Below are positions 1-10,300 of a DNA stretch of 64,000 nt, piece by piece; the stretch's first letter is position 1, and every line of letters begins with the position of its first letter. This DNA comes from Istiophorus platypterus (Eukaryota; Chordata; Actinopteri; Istiophoriformes; Istiophoridae), in assembly GCA_016859345.1 (NCBI GenBank), contig CM029119.1:8257412-8321411 (forward strand). The letters are read 5' to 3'. Below the pieces are notes generated by a model. That model did not search any database, was not told the DNA's origin, and saw only the letters and a program-made list of their open reading frames with translations. The translations under genes were made by a program, and so were the position numbers.

Positions 1-147
1 GGGGTCGTACTCCGGGTCGGGGTCCTCCTTCAGGTCGGGCACGGGGAGGTGATCGCTAGGCGATGGACGGAGGCGAAGGTAATGCTGGGAAACTCCAAGG
101 TGAACGCACACCAGCACGTATACGAGCAGCGTTTGTGAGAGGCCCAT
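1..147 (-). CDS. nog: Noggin, N-terminal part (continues off left edge)
   Basis: This is the first 49 codons of noggin, the secreted antagonist that binds BMPs and blocks receptor access in dorsal, neural, skeletal and joint patterning. The ATG is at 147-145 and the frame stays open to base 1. Residues 1-21 form a signal peptide with a hydrophobic core (LLVYVLVCVHLGV) and likely cleavage near Ser20/Gln21. The mature start QHYLRLRPSPSDHLP, followed by KEDPDPEYDP, is the conserved noggin N-terminus that carries the BMP-binding clip. The cystine-knot part lies outside the window. Vertebrate noggin is normally a single-exon gene. Fish have several noggins; the KEDPDP segment differs from the tetrapod NOG version (IEHPDP), so the exact paralogue is uncertain. 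Linkage to ankfn1 fits the NOG locus. Identity is read from the sequence; function is family knowledge. Confidence 0.93.
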   Translation of the reverse strand, partial: MGLSQTLLVYVLVCVHLGVSQHYLRLRPSPSDHLPVPDLKEDPDPEYDP

Positions 148-427
148 TATTCCCTGTTGTTTTACGCACCGGCTCTTCTCGCGTAAATGCTATTCAGTTC
201 TTCTCCCGGTTACTGTGTTCTCTGCAATGACTGGCCCGGGGCTTCATAAATAGTAGAAGTTCAGTCACAAGCAAGGCGATACTTTTAATAGACCACGTCG
301 GGTTTGAATGACATGGAGCGGAGTGCTTTGCTTTTTAGATCTCCTCCGACTTTGCAATTTGTCCGCCGGTGCAACTCTGCAGCGGGAAGCGGCGCCTCTG
401 CCTTGCAGAAAATATTTAGTGTAAACC

Positions 428-511
428 AAAAAAAGAGAAAAGAAGAAGAAGGGAGAAGAAGAAGGAGAAGGAGAAGAAGAAGGAGAAGAAGAAGGAGAAG
501 AGGAACGAGAA

Positions 512-542
<31 letters not shown>
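428..542 (+). repeat. GAA/GAG purine tract (mirror-like) in noggin 5' region
   Basis: The plus strand is pure A/G from 428 to 505 and from 507 to 542, broken only by C506. It is built of GAA, GGA and GAG triplets. The noggin-sense strand is therefore polypyrimidine, about 280-395 nt upstream of the ATG and probably inside the 5' UTR. Such tracts can form intramolecular triplex (H-DNA). Confidence 0.9.
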
Positions 543-854
543 CAGCACAAGACAAAATGGAGAAAACTCTATTCACGGTCTCTCCTGCCTCACCCCCGCT
601 CCCTTGGATTCACTTTGGGTCTCTTTTGGTTGTCATGGTTACCCCGGGGACTCGAAGCCACGACGAACTGTCTACACTGGATGACAGCGGCCGAGGCGAG
701 AGCTGCATGGAATGAAGTGTTTTCTAAAGAGACAGAATAGATCCGGAGCGTCCCGGGAGGGAGAAGGGCGCACAAAGGAGTAACCTCACCAAGTTTTAAA
801 TGTCACGCGCCCGGCAATGGGGGCTGCCTTGGCCAATGTTATTTTTACGCACGG

Positions 855-862
855 CTTTTATA
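855..862 (-). promoter_or_regulatory. TATA box, candidate noggin core promoter
   Basis: The minus strand reads TATAAAAG here, a canonical TATA box in the noggin direction. It would place transcription start near 825-832 and give a 5' UTR of roughly 680 nt. A CCAAT sequence lies on the plus strand at 832-838, and another CCAAT on the minus strand near 1309-1313. Position and orientation are seen in sequence; promoter use is inferred. A weaker TATA-like sequence, TATTTATG, lies near 244-251. Confidence 0.5.
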
Positions 863-1650
863 AACGTGGCTTCTCCTAACGTCGCCTGACGCTCTCGGCT
901 TTGACAGGGTCCCGGGGCGCACAATCCATGGACCGAGGAATTAAAAAAAGGCTATGCGGTCGTCTCCCTCGTGGTATTCCAGCCGCGGATATGTGCACCT
1001 TACTGAAAATGTCCAGAAAACTTAGGGCGAAATTCGCCGCGGTGGGATGAAGTCTCAGCTTATGAAAAAACAGCCATTTATCTTTCCAGAGGATGTTCCA
1101 AATCGCGGAGTATGTTTGTTTTTTTTTCTTTTTCTTACATCAAAGTCTCAGGCTGTAATATTCCCACAGAACTCTCGGCTGTGCATGTAATTAAAAAAAA
1201 AAAACGCTGAACGGGAGGCTTTACGGCAAATTGCAGTGTCGGTGCATACCAGACGCGAACCGTAGGGAGCTGGTGGACGTTGATAGTTCAGAGTTCCTTT
1301 TTACTGTGGCATTGGCTGAATCCTTTTAGAGAAGATCCAGGTCCCTCTGTCGCTGCATGACGAGACAGTCCACAATATGGAGCCTTTTTTTTTTTTGCCC
1401 GGTCGGTGCAAGCGGTCAATTCCTGAGGGAGCGTTTCAACTCCTTTGATAACTGGTACAGAAGCTCCTAGTGAGTCGCTCCTACTTCAGGAGTCTAAGAG
1501 ACTTGGCGCTGGAGCGTTTCTTTGCTTAGGCACACTGTGTGTGAGTGTGTCTGTAGCGAGCGGTGCTCAGTCCCAAGTTAAATATCCCCCTCCGTCGGTA
1601 CAAAGTGTCAGAGGGGCCTGCCCACCCCGGCCACTTTCACTATGATTGAC

Positions 1651-3293
1651 AGCCCCCCCTCCGGGCCACCCCCCTCACAACGTGGAAAATATCAGCCACA
1701 ATCAGAGGGATCAACTGGGTCCTAAAGCACCGGTTTTATCCCGTGTTATAGAATAATATTCCACAGCACGAACAGTGTTTTGCATATTACGGAATTCATG
1801 AAATCCCATGCGCACTATAACCGCCGCGCCAACTGCTTTAACCCTGTGTTTCTCATCAGCGGACGGTCTGCGACGCACTAATAGGTTCAATACGCTGTCA
1901 ATATTCGACTGCGGCGTTTTCGAGCTTCCTTCGCATGAACTTTCCCATGAAATTGATGGGAAACGTTTAGTAGCTCGTCTACGGAAAAGGGGCATCGCAT
2001 TCCACCTTTGTTCGTCAGGATTTGGGTCCACACAGGAATTGGCCCGTTGAACTCAGGGGTCACAAAATAGGCGCGTAATTAAGGGCTATAAATGGCCACG
2101 GATAACTAAGCGGTACCTTTCCCATGCTGAGCAGTCATTAGGCCATGCTGGATTTTTTTTTTTTTTTTTGACTTTTGCTTGATCTATGTAGGTCGTCCTA
2201 TAACGCCACTCAAAACTATTCAGGCGATTTAAGTTTATTGAAAATCGGTTAATCGGTTTAAGGTGTTTAAACATTTTGTTCAGTCATCAAAAACCCGTGT
2301 TAAGCTTAGTCAAATATAGTCTTTCTTTTTATTTTAATGCGTAAAAACGGTGGTGGAGTTAATCTCCATTGTGATCAAACTATATATCATTAATTTACCT
2401 ATTTAAAAAAAACACGTAAGAGCAGTTTGCCTCATAACTTAATGGAAATCTGTTATGAAAGGTGGTCAAGATGTGTTTACCCTCTGAATTTTATCCCTGT
2501 TTCACATTGTTGTATTTATCCTACCCAGTTTGGATAGGCTGACCACAGTTATTGGGTATTTCGACTTGTCATTGTGCTTGTCTTTTGTAGTGGTCACTAG
2601 AGGGCGTCGATCCAGCACGGTGTGGCTCTGCAGCCAGCGCCTCCCAAGACTCTCTCCCCCACTGTTTGACTACTCATGTTTGAGTGCATGTGGAAGGAAT
2701 GTGCACACATATTTAGGGTGCAGTTCAAGTGAAATTGCTCACCAGCATTGTGATCAAAGATCTAAAAAAACCAATGTTGGGGCGGCCGTGCCAAAATAAA
2801 GTAATAAACCTGAATCATCCTCTATATGAGTATGATATAAAAACAAACTCCCGTTGAAGAATGGAAGCACTTCTTAAGAAGTGCTCTAATTTTAGTGTCT
2901 GGCATTGTAAAGAGGCTTCATTAACCAAGCTTAAGTGCATTAGCCACATGCAAAAAGTTGCCAAGAGCCTCTTGCATCCTACCAGTAAATTCCCGGTGAC
3001 CCTTCCAACATGCATGCAGACACACAAAGTCATAATCTGGTTAATGATTAGGGTGCCAGTGTAGACAGAGCTCAGTGGGCAGCGGGGACAGTAAGGCTGA
3101 GCCGGCTACTGTAAAACTGGCCCTTTTCCATTGTCTTCCTTCATTGGTCTTGGGGTGGTGGACTGAGAGAGAAAACCCCCATGCAGAGAGAGACGATCCC
3201 CTTCCTCCTAGTCTAAGGCACTAATACCGTCGAGCAACCCAGCAATGAGTCCACCCCCATCCCCTGGCTAATTACAAGAGATAAAGACAAGAA
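1651..3293. other. Noggin upstream non-coding DNA
   Basis: No gene is recognised. The segment holds a T-run (2153-2169), a 20-bp perfect palindrome at 2866-2885, and otherwise unique-looking AT-rich DNA. Frames here are short and show no family signature. Confidence 0.6.
2866..2885. repeat. 20-bp perfect palindrome
   Basis: AGCACTTCTTAAGAAGTGCT reads identically on both strands. It could be a dimeric factor site or chance; nothing nearby decides this. Confidence 0.8.
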
Positions 3294-3918
3294 GAGGAGA
3301 GAGGAGGGGACTGGTCAGCACAGTGGGGAGGGATAGTTTTGGTGGTGATGATGTTGAGTAGGTGGGATTGAAGGCAGAGGAGGTGCTGATGAAGATGGTG
3401 GTGGTTTAGAGGATGGGGACGGGGGAGGGGGGCAGTAGTGATGGTGCCGGATGGCAGTTTGCTGTGGAATGGCTAATTAAATAAAGCCATAAAGAACCCC
3501 CTGACCGGGTGGGATGGGGTGGGATGCACCATGGAGGAGGTGGTGGTGGTGAAAAACTTGTATAACAAGGGGACTTAGCTCTTTGGTTTTGCAGTGATTG
3601 TTCACGCTCCCTTAGGTCTGAATGAGGCACATGGTGAGGGTGCGTTGGGGGGCAGCCCTTAGGCATAGATAGGACCCCTTTTTCCCATTCTGTTGTGAAT
3701 GCTATACACACATAGACATCTACACGTAACACATACACAAACACATACACACACTAACTCCCCCACGGCTCTATACAAAGGCCTCTACCCAGAGTCCAGG
3801 TAGGAGCTTATCCAGTGCAGGGGAACAGCAAGGGGCAGGCCTGGCCAGACTGGCTGACTGTGCCCACTGGGGACTGGTAGAATGGCACGGGGGGGCGGAA
3901 GGAGACGGACGGCTTGGA
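3294..3918 (+). repeat. Tandem duplication, copy 1 (625 bp)
   Basis: The unit starts GAGGAGAGAGGAGGGGACTG and runs to the same sequence at 3919, an offset of exactly 625 bp. It holds GGT/GAT-rich sequence, a G-run, a TAATTAAATAAAGCC block near 3474-3488, and a CA-rich segment. Most of the unit is near-identical to copy 2, so the duplication is recent. The frame at 3406-3750 recurs in copy 2 only because the DNA is duplicated; it does not look coding. Confidence 0.9.
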
Positions 3919-4627
3919 GAGGAGAGAGGAGGGGACTGGTCAGCACAGTGGGGAGGGATAGTTTTGGTGGTGATGATGTTGAGTAGGTGGGATTGAAGGC
4001 AGAGGAGGTGCTGATGAAGATGGTGGTGGTTTAGAGGATGGGGACGGGGGGACGGGGGGACGGGGGGGGGGGGGGCAGTAGTGATGGTGCCGGATGGCAG
4101 TTTGCTGTGGAATGGCTAATTAAATAAAGCCATAAAAGGAACCCGGCTCGCTTTAACGAAGCCCGTCAACCCCTGACGAGCGGGCCGGGGGACGCTGGGA
4201 TGGGGGTGGGATGCACCATGGAGGAGAGAGGTGGGGTGGTGGTGAAAACTGGGCTTGTATAACAAGGGGACTTAGCTCTTTGGTTTTGCAGTGATTGTTC
4301 ACGCTCCCTTAGGTCTGAATGAGGCACATGGTGAGGGTGCGTTGGGGGGCAGCCCTTAGGCATAGATAGGACCCCTTTTTCCCATTCTGTTGTGAATGCT
4401 ATACACACATAGACATCTACACGTAACACATACACAAACACATACACACACTAACTCCCCCACGGCTCTATACAAAGGCCTCTACCCAGAGTCCAGGTAG
4501 GAGCTTATCCAGTGCAGGGGAACAGCAAGGGGCAGGCCTGGCCAGACTGGCTGACTGTGCCCACTGGGGACTGGTAGAATGGCACGGGGGGGCGGAAGGA
4601 GACGGACGGCTTGGAGAGGAGAGAGGG
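3919..4627 (+). repeat. Tandem duplication, copy 2 (709 bp, with internal insertions)
   Basis: This copy follows copy 1 directly and matches it to about 4627. It is about 84 bp longer. One addition is an expanded G-run around 4041-4074. The other is roughly 45 bp of CG-rich sequence near 4144-4196 (contains CTTTAACGAAGCCCGTC) that copy 1 lacks. Smaller differences lie at 4221-4250. The copies end at the same GGCTTGGAGAGGAGAGAG motif. Confidence 0.88.
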
Positions 4628-6349
4628 GAGTAGACCAGAGAGATTTGGAGACCAAGACAAAAAGCATGTCCGAGCAGAGCTAAAACAACAAAATCAAGAT
4701 TGTTTTTTGCATTTCATTTATTCTTTTCTTGCACAATTAAATGTCCGAAGATAAGGAAAGTGAAGGAATTTGGCAAGATGCTGTGGCCATTTGGAAATAG
4801 TCTGGAGTGGCAGAGATAGTGCAGCTCTGAAATCCCCAAGCCTTCCTCCCTTCAAATCAACAGATATGCCTGGAGCATGTCTCCTAATTAGTTTTGTGTC
4901 ATGGCATCTCCAGCAGAACACTCTCTGTTGGATCTTTGGCAAGATGACAGATTTCAGGACCAACCAAAGCCTGAACAGGTTTTTTTGGAATTGTTAAAAC
5001 TGCAGGAATATTTTTTTAGGTATTTTTATCAAAATATTTCCAAAAACCCCAAGATTGGAATCACAGCATGTTTGTTTCTGTTTTAAAATCCAGCATGATC
5101 CCACTTAAATATTTTTGTTGTAATAGCTGTATGAACTAGAACAGCTTTTTATTATAGCTCGGGACCGGCTAGATAGATGTCTCTTGTCTTGCATACACAT
5201 ACACTTTGTGCCACACCAATTCAAAACAGAAAAAATTGCAAAGCAAATAAACAGCTTTCCACCATTGCCTGTCAATTTTACATTCCCTCTATTCCCCGCT
5301 GCCCTCGCCATCTTCTCCAGTCTTACTCCCCTCTTCTCTCTCCTTCATATTCAACTCTGTCTCCGAGCCTTAACCCAAAGCAGATGGCTTGGGAAACATG
5401 TCAAAAATCTGTCTCCCGTTAACACTACTTTTGAAGCCCCCTCTACATTTTTTTTCTCTCCTCTAAAATTCATCATAAAGTTACTTTTTGCAGAAATACC
5501 CAGTGAGCAGTATCAAAGTGATATTTCCCCCCTTCCCTCTGATGACAAGGAGAAGAAAGGAAAACGGCAAAGTGTATAGCTTGTTTTTATTATTGAAAGA
5601 ATCGCAGCGGTGATGTACAATCTGAAGTCAATCTGAGTACGGCGCTGCATCCTTTGTTTCTACTATGGCATTCCAGTTGTGATGGAGAAAATGCTGCTTG
5701 ATGCTTGATCACAAGCTGTGATTAATGGCGATCATATCGTAGACGGCTCAGTGGCTTTGTGATGTGATGACGGGGCCCACTTTGAACTCAGGGGCTGACA
5801 GATTCAAGTGAAGCAAGAAAAACATCACTGCACACACACACTCATTTGGATATAAATATTTTGCTTTAGATTCTGTACATACTCAGTCAGTCATTACTGA
5901 AGCGGTGCAATACTTGAATTTGCCTCTTAATTAGATCCTGCATAGTCAAGCATATGCAAAGACCAAGGGTTGATAGGTTCTTATAATAAACCCTCTGAAG
6001 TAGAAGTGTTGTACCTTGACCCAAAGGATAGTTCTTAGTTATTGGAACTTCTTAGGTTCTTAGTTCTTAATTTTGTACGTTTGCAGTTTTGACAGATATT
6101 ACTAGCAGTAATAATATTAATAATAATACTGTTCTCATCAAGTTAATTGCTGAGATCAGGAATCGCAGTGGCATTGCTTAAAAAAAAAAAAATTACACAT
6201 GAAAACTAGAAGTCATATCATCATTTTGATTTTAAACTAATCTCCAAGTTAGCCAGGCTTATTTTCAAGATAATGGAAATCCAGTTATTACCCAAGAGTT
6301 TACTGACTGTCTTCCTGGTTCGACCTAGGCTTGTCATTCTAATGGAAAT
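4628..6349. other. Intergenic non-coding DNA with a conserved-element-like block
   Basis: No coding gene is recognised. The segment 4725-4985 is complex, repeat-free sequence with homeodomain-type ATTA cores (CACAATTAA, CTAATTAG). It looks like vertebrate conserved non-coding DNA, but I cannot align it. The segment 5630-5830 looks similar. The rest is AT-rich with short A-runs. Confidence 0.35.
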
Positions 6350-6910
6350 GGTGGTGAATACTAACATTAGCATGCTAACATGCTCACAGTTTAGCAGATA
6401 TATAGTTTACCATGTTTACCATCTTAGTTCAGCTTGTTAGCATTCTAACATTTGCTAAAACAAAGTACACAAAATACACAAAGTAGTTACATTTCATTCC
6501 AAGGGGACATGAATGTCTGCACCAATCTGTGCAATAGTTAGAGACATTTCACTCAAACCACAAATGATTAAACCTACACGTGACCCTAGAGGTAAAGTCA
6601 TGAAATCACCAAAGTCATGAGGGTACATAATCTAGGAAGCATGAATGTTGGCAGAAAATTTTGTGCCAATCTATCTGGTAGATGTTGAGACATTTCACAG
6701 GATAAGTGAAAACCTGGACCCTCTGGTACTAGGGAAAATCAGGGGATCACCAGAGTAAATAGGAGCTATTCTCCGGGGACCTTATATATCACCAAAAAAT
6801 TCCATAGCCACTATTCAGCAGTTGTTGAGATGTTTCAGTCTTGACTAAAGCGGTGGACCGACTGACCAGTGGACTGACGGACAGGCCAACATGTTAGCAC
6901 GGCTAAAAGT
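6350..6910 (+). mobile_element. Decayed teleost interspersed repeat, plus orientation
   Basis: This matches from memory a very common percomorph repeat. It opens with alternating TTAGCATGCTAACATG motifs. Three degenerate ~100-bp internal modules follow, each carrying 'GGGGACATGAATGTCTG' or 'GTTGAGACATTTCA' type sequence. It ends with a 'GGTGGACCGACTGACC' and 'GCACGGCTAAAA' tail. No coding capacity remains. The exact family name (possibly the 3' end of a LINE) is uncertain. A reverse-oriented relative is at about 30750-31225. Confidence 0.7.
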
Positions 6911-9900
6911 AAGAGCACAGTTGTAATAAACTGGAATTATCATTTAGATATTATCAATTAAAAGTTCCAGTAGTTTTGAAAAGTTACCCCAGTGGAAGTA
7001 CAAAAGTACCTCATTGAAAGATGACAGCACTGTCTTTACATTTGGTCAGAACATAAAGTGTGAACATGTGTGTCTACTTAGAATCGATGTTTCGGGCCAG
7101 TGGGGTTACTTGGAGTTAGGGACTGTGAGTTTCCGTAAGCCGTGCCCCTTCTTCCTTCATGAATCACTACTGTTCTTCTGCAATGATGCCCGGCAACTTT
7201 TAATTGGGGAGGATGGTGTGACCTCATGGCATTCCAGGGTGATTACCCCTCTCACGTCTTACAAAGTTAAAATAAAATAAAGGGATCTCAGCAGCACAGA
7301 CCATCCTGTGCTCTTCCTCTTTTCATTCCCATTTGTTTTATTTGTTGCAACCCGTTTCGGCTAAGCGAGAGAGAGCCCCAATCCTTATTCTGTTCCCCGC
7401 GTCTCCTCCTCTCTATGCCCTCCCTCCCTCCCTCGTCCCCCCGCAGCAGGGAGTGATGAGGGTGGAATTAAATTGATCACCGCCTTCCGGAAAACAACAG
7501 GAAAAAATAGTGCATTCCGAACGCCAGGAGGGCGTTCCCCCTCGTCTTCCCTATGGCAGGATGACATCATTGGCCTGCTGCCCAATTCCCACCGTTCACA
7601 ATAGGGTCACTGTTGCCTTCTCCACGGTGGCACATCAGCCAAGAGAGGCAGAGAGCAAGACACAGAGAGAGATAGAGAAAGAAAATGGAAAAGGAGAAGG
7701 ATGCCAGCAATGTTAAGACCTAAAGGCCCGTGCTTTACACACTAAAACACAAACACACAAACGTTTTCAGACAGCCACGCGGACCAGTGCTCCGCATTCC
7801 ACCGGACAGACTTGGCCGGTTTAAGACGTAAAGCGATGTTTGAATGGATGCCACGGCTGAGATATGATAGCTGTGATAGTGGAACACACAGTATATCCCA
7901 GTTTATTTGCACAGTTAAGTCATGTGTTTTCACTACTCACGTATCCTCAAGATTCAGTCTGTCATTTTAATCTACTTTCTCATCAGTGAAATCATTGTTG
8001 GCATGCTCCATCGATCACACTCTGCATGCTTGTTGTCATGAAATAACTTTCTGTGCTCTTGGTTTACAAAAGATGACAAATGGAAAACTAACTACAATGG
8101 AATAAAAACTTCAGACCAAAAATAATTTGCAATGAATAGGTTACTTTAAACTCCACAGTTCTACTTGAAGGGATCAAATTTTGAAACACAGCTGTGTGAA
8201 GACAATGTCATTACTCTTCTTTTATATCACTAACTAAAGAGTAATTTGATGTAAAACTTGACCACATGTCTTTCAGAAGATCTGTCCAACTTAGGTAAAC
8301 CCTGACCACAAGTACTGGCAATTCGGTCATTCTCCCAACCACTAAGCCATTGTGTTGCCACAGGCCATCTTGTCGAAATGAAACAGTTTGCCCGCAGCCA
8401 CTGACCACAACAGATGTTCCCTTGCCTGACACTCTCCTCAGCATGTGTGTTCTGTTGAGTCTAGAGCCAAGATACTTTCATAGACTGGCACTGCGTAACA
8501 AAAACAAAGGCAGGGAAATTCTACGATGGTGTCTTCATTGGCCTGTGACAGGATTCAGATTGAGGTTGCCCTGTTTAAACCTGGCAGGCTGTTAAACTCC
8601 TGTGTCCTGGATGGAATGCAGTCATATAATCACCGCAGGTTGCGCAGACACGGTGGACCGCATCAGTGTTGCGACCCGAACGAGTCGTGCCGCCCCAAAG
8701 CCCAATCAAGCATGTCGACAAATGGGCAGCGCTGGCCCCTGCTGCCCTTTGGCCCTCTGGTATGTTTGTGGAACACGCAGGAGGGTAAGAAGGTGACAGC
8801 CTGCCGAGATGCCAGGAGGACTGGGAAGGCTTTGGGAAATGTCTCGCCAATGTGCAAGCGCGCACTGCCGCCCAGGGGGTGCCTGTCTGCTTGCGGAACG
8901 GACGAAAAGGGACGGGGGTCTGACAACAGGCTGAGTGTGCGCTGAGAGAGATAGTTTGTCCAAGGGATGTTCCAGATGTTGACTCACGCTGGTTTGCTAA
9001 TCGGGAGCCACAAGCCCCTGGAGCCATGAGTAAACAGGAGCGTCTGCCTTTCACTGTCACCACAGGGAAATGGAACGGGGCTTGGGGGCGTCCCAGGGTA
9101 AATATAAAAAAACTGAAAGAGAGTTAATGAAGTGACAAAGAAATTAGAAATTGAAGCGGCGCCGTGGTTAAAGAACAGCAGAACAATAAAGCTCTCGTGG
9201 ACCCCAAGCTCAAACCGCTTAGGTCTCAATTGAGGATTAAGGTGTTTTGTTTTTTTTTCAAACTGAGAACTCAGTGGGAACAGGCTACACCCATTCCCAC
9301 CCACCTGTCACTGTAAATAAGAATCTCCTCTTAATTGACTGCCTGCTGAAAAAAATGTTGGGAACATATACAGACAGTACGATTAAAATGACTGACAGGG
9401 TTCTACAAGAGCACTGCATAATGAACCCTTTAACATTATGTCAAATTTATCCGCTATTCAAATAGAGAGAATAATCGATTACAATTCAACTAATCGGCTC
9501 CCACAATTCAACAGAGTCTTTTCTGACTGGATATTAAACCTTAAGGTACTTGCAGAGATAACTATAAAACAGGAAGCAGACAAAAGATAGCACTCTCCTT
9601 TCGTGGAGCAGCAGACAGAGGCTGTTAAATGCATTTACACTCCAATAAGTTTCACAAGTCAGAAGGCCCATGGAGAGAGAGAGAAAGCGAGAGAGAGAGA
9701 GGAAGAGAGAGGGAGAGGAAGAGAGAGAGAGAGGAAGAGAGAGACGGCAAACTGCCTGGCCAAGTAGATCAACAAGGAGCTATTGATACCCGAGATCTGT
9801 GCTGGTGTCAGCCTAAGAGCCAAACAGGATCACAATTGTGGTTTGTGCCAATAACCTTGTTGACCTTATTTAACCTTGGATCTGGCCAGTTGAGGGCTCA

Positions 9901-9988
9901 GACTACAAGTGTCCATTCACAAAGAAAATTGGGAAATCCATGTTAGTGTGAGAGCGCTCTGAATCTGACTAATGATTTACACTTTTTT
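6911..9988. other. Intergenic non-coding DNA
   Basis: No gene is recognised. A GA-rich stretch (9671-9744) and unique-looking CpG-containing blocks at 7330-7640 and 8600-9060 are present. The overlapping frames at 8526-9063 on both strands show no family signature, so I treat them as chance frames in GC-richer DNA that may be regulatory. Confidence 0.5.
9671..9744 (+). repeat. (GA)n microsatellite
   Basis: Imperfect GAGAGA repeat with GGAA interruptions; purine-only over most of its length. Confidence 0.9.
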
Positions 9989-10300
9989 GGACAAAAGTAT
10001 GTGGACACCCGGTTTCATGTCATGCATTGTGCCAGGACCTCTATTTCAAATTAAGGGACATCTTAATGCTGCAGCAAATGATGTTTTGGAAAACTATGGC
10101 AACAGTTTTTCTTTTGGGGGGGGGGCTTTCTTGTTCCATCAATACCCTGTGCACAAAGCCAGGCACATGAGCTTGGTGTTGAGGATCTACACTCGCATGT
10201 AGAGAGCCCTGACTTTAATTCCATCCAACACATTTGGGATATACTGGAATGCCAACTGCGAGCCAGGCCTGAATTTGCTAAGGCTTTTGTGGTTGAAACA
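9989..10300 (+). mobile_element. Tc1-like DNA transposon remnant (5' terminal repeat joined to transposase fragment)
   Basis: The segment opens with GGACAAAAGTATGTGGACAC, the terminal inverted repeat end I recall for an abundant fish Tc1-like family. It then jumps to the late transposase region: AATCTTAATGCTGCAGCA-like sequence, a GTGCACAAAGCCAGG motif, 'AGAGCCCTGACTTTAATTCCATCCAACAC' (the D-P-I-E-H region) and TGCGAGCCAGGCCTG. The middle of the element is deleted. A G-run and point changes break the frame. It is a fossil with no function expected. Confidence 0.82.

Larger units (their letters stand above)
148..1650 (-). promoter_or_regulatory. Noggin 5' UTR and proximal upstream region
   Basis: This segment is richer in CpG than the flanking intergenic DNA. 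It holds the candidate TATA box, the purine tract, and poly-A/T runs near 1120, 1192 and 1383. I see no convincing second gene. The arginine-rich plus-strand frame at 304-684 and the serine- and leucine-rich minus-strand frames at 265-576 and 285-548 come from the GAA/GAG repeat. The region probably holds the noggin transcribed leader and proximal promoter. Confidence 0.5.

Noticed and set aside
265..684. Arg-rich and Ser/Leu-rich frames near noggin
   Set aside because: Direct translations of the GAA/GAG tract on either strand. The region is better explained as noggin leader and promoter.
3406..4447. Two nearly identical reading frames, as if a duplicated gene
   Set aside because: The DNA is tandemly duplicated. 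The frames run through G-runs and CA repeats and are not conserved at their ends.
8526..9063. Cluster of overlapping frames (up to 162 codons) on both strands
   Set aside because: No family signature, splice context or consistent strand. GC-richer DNA simply has fewer stops.
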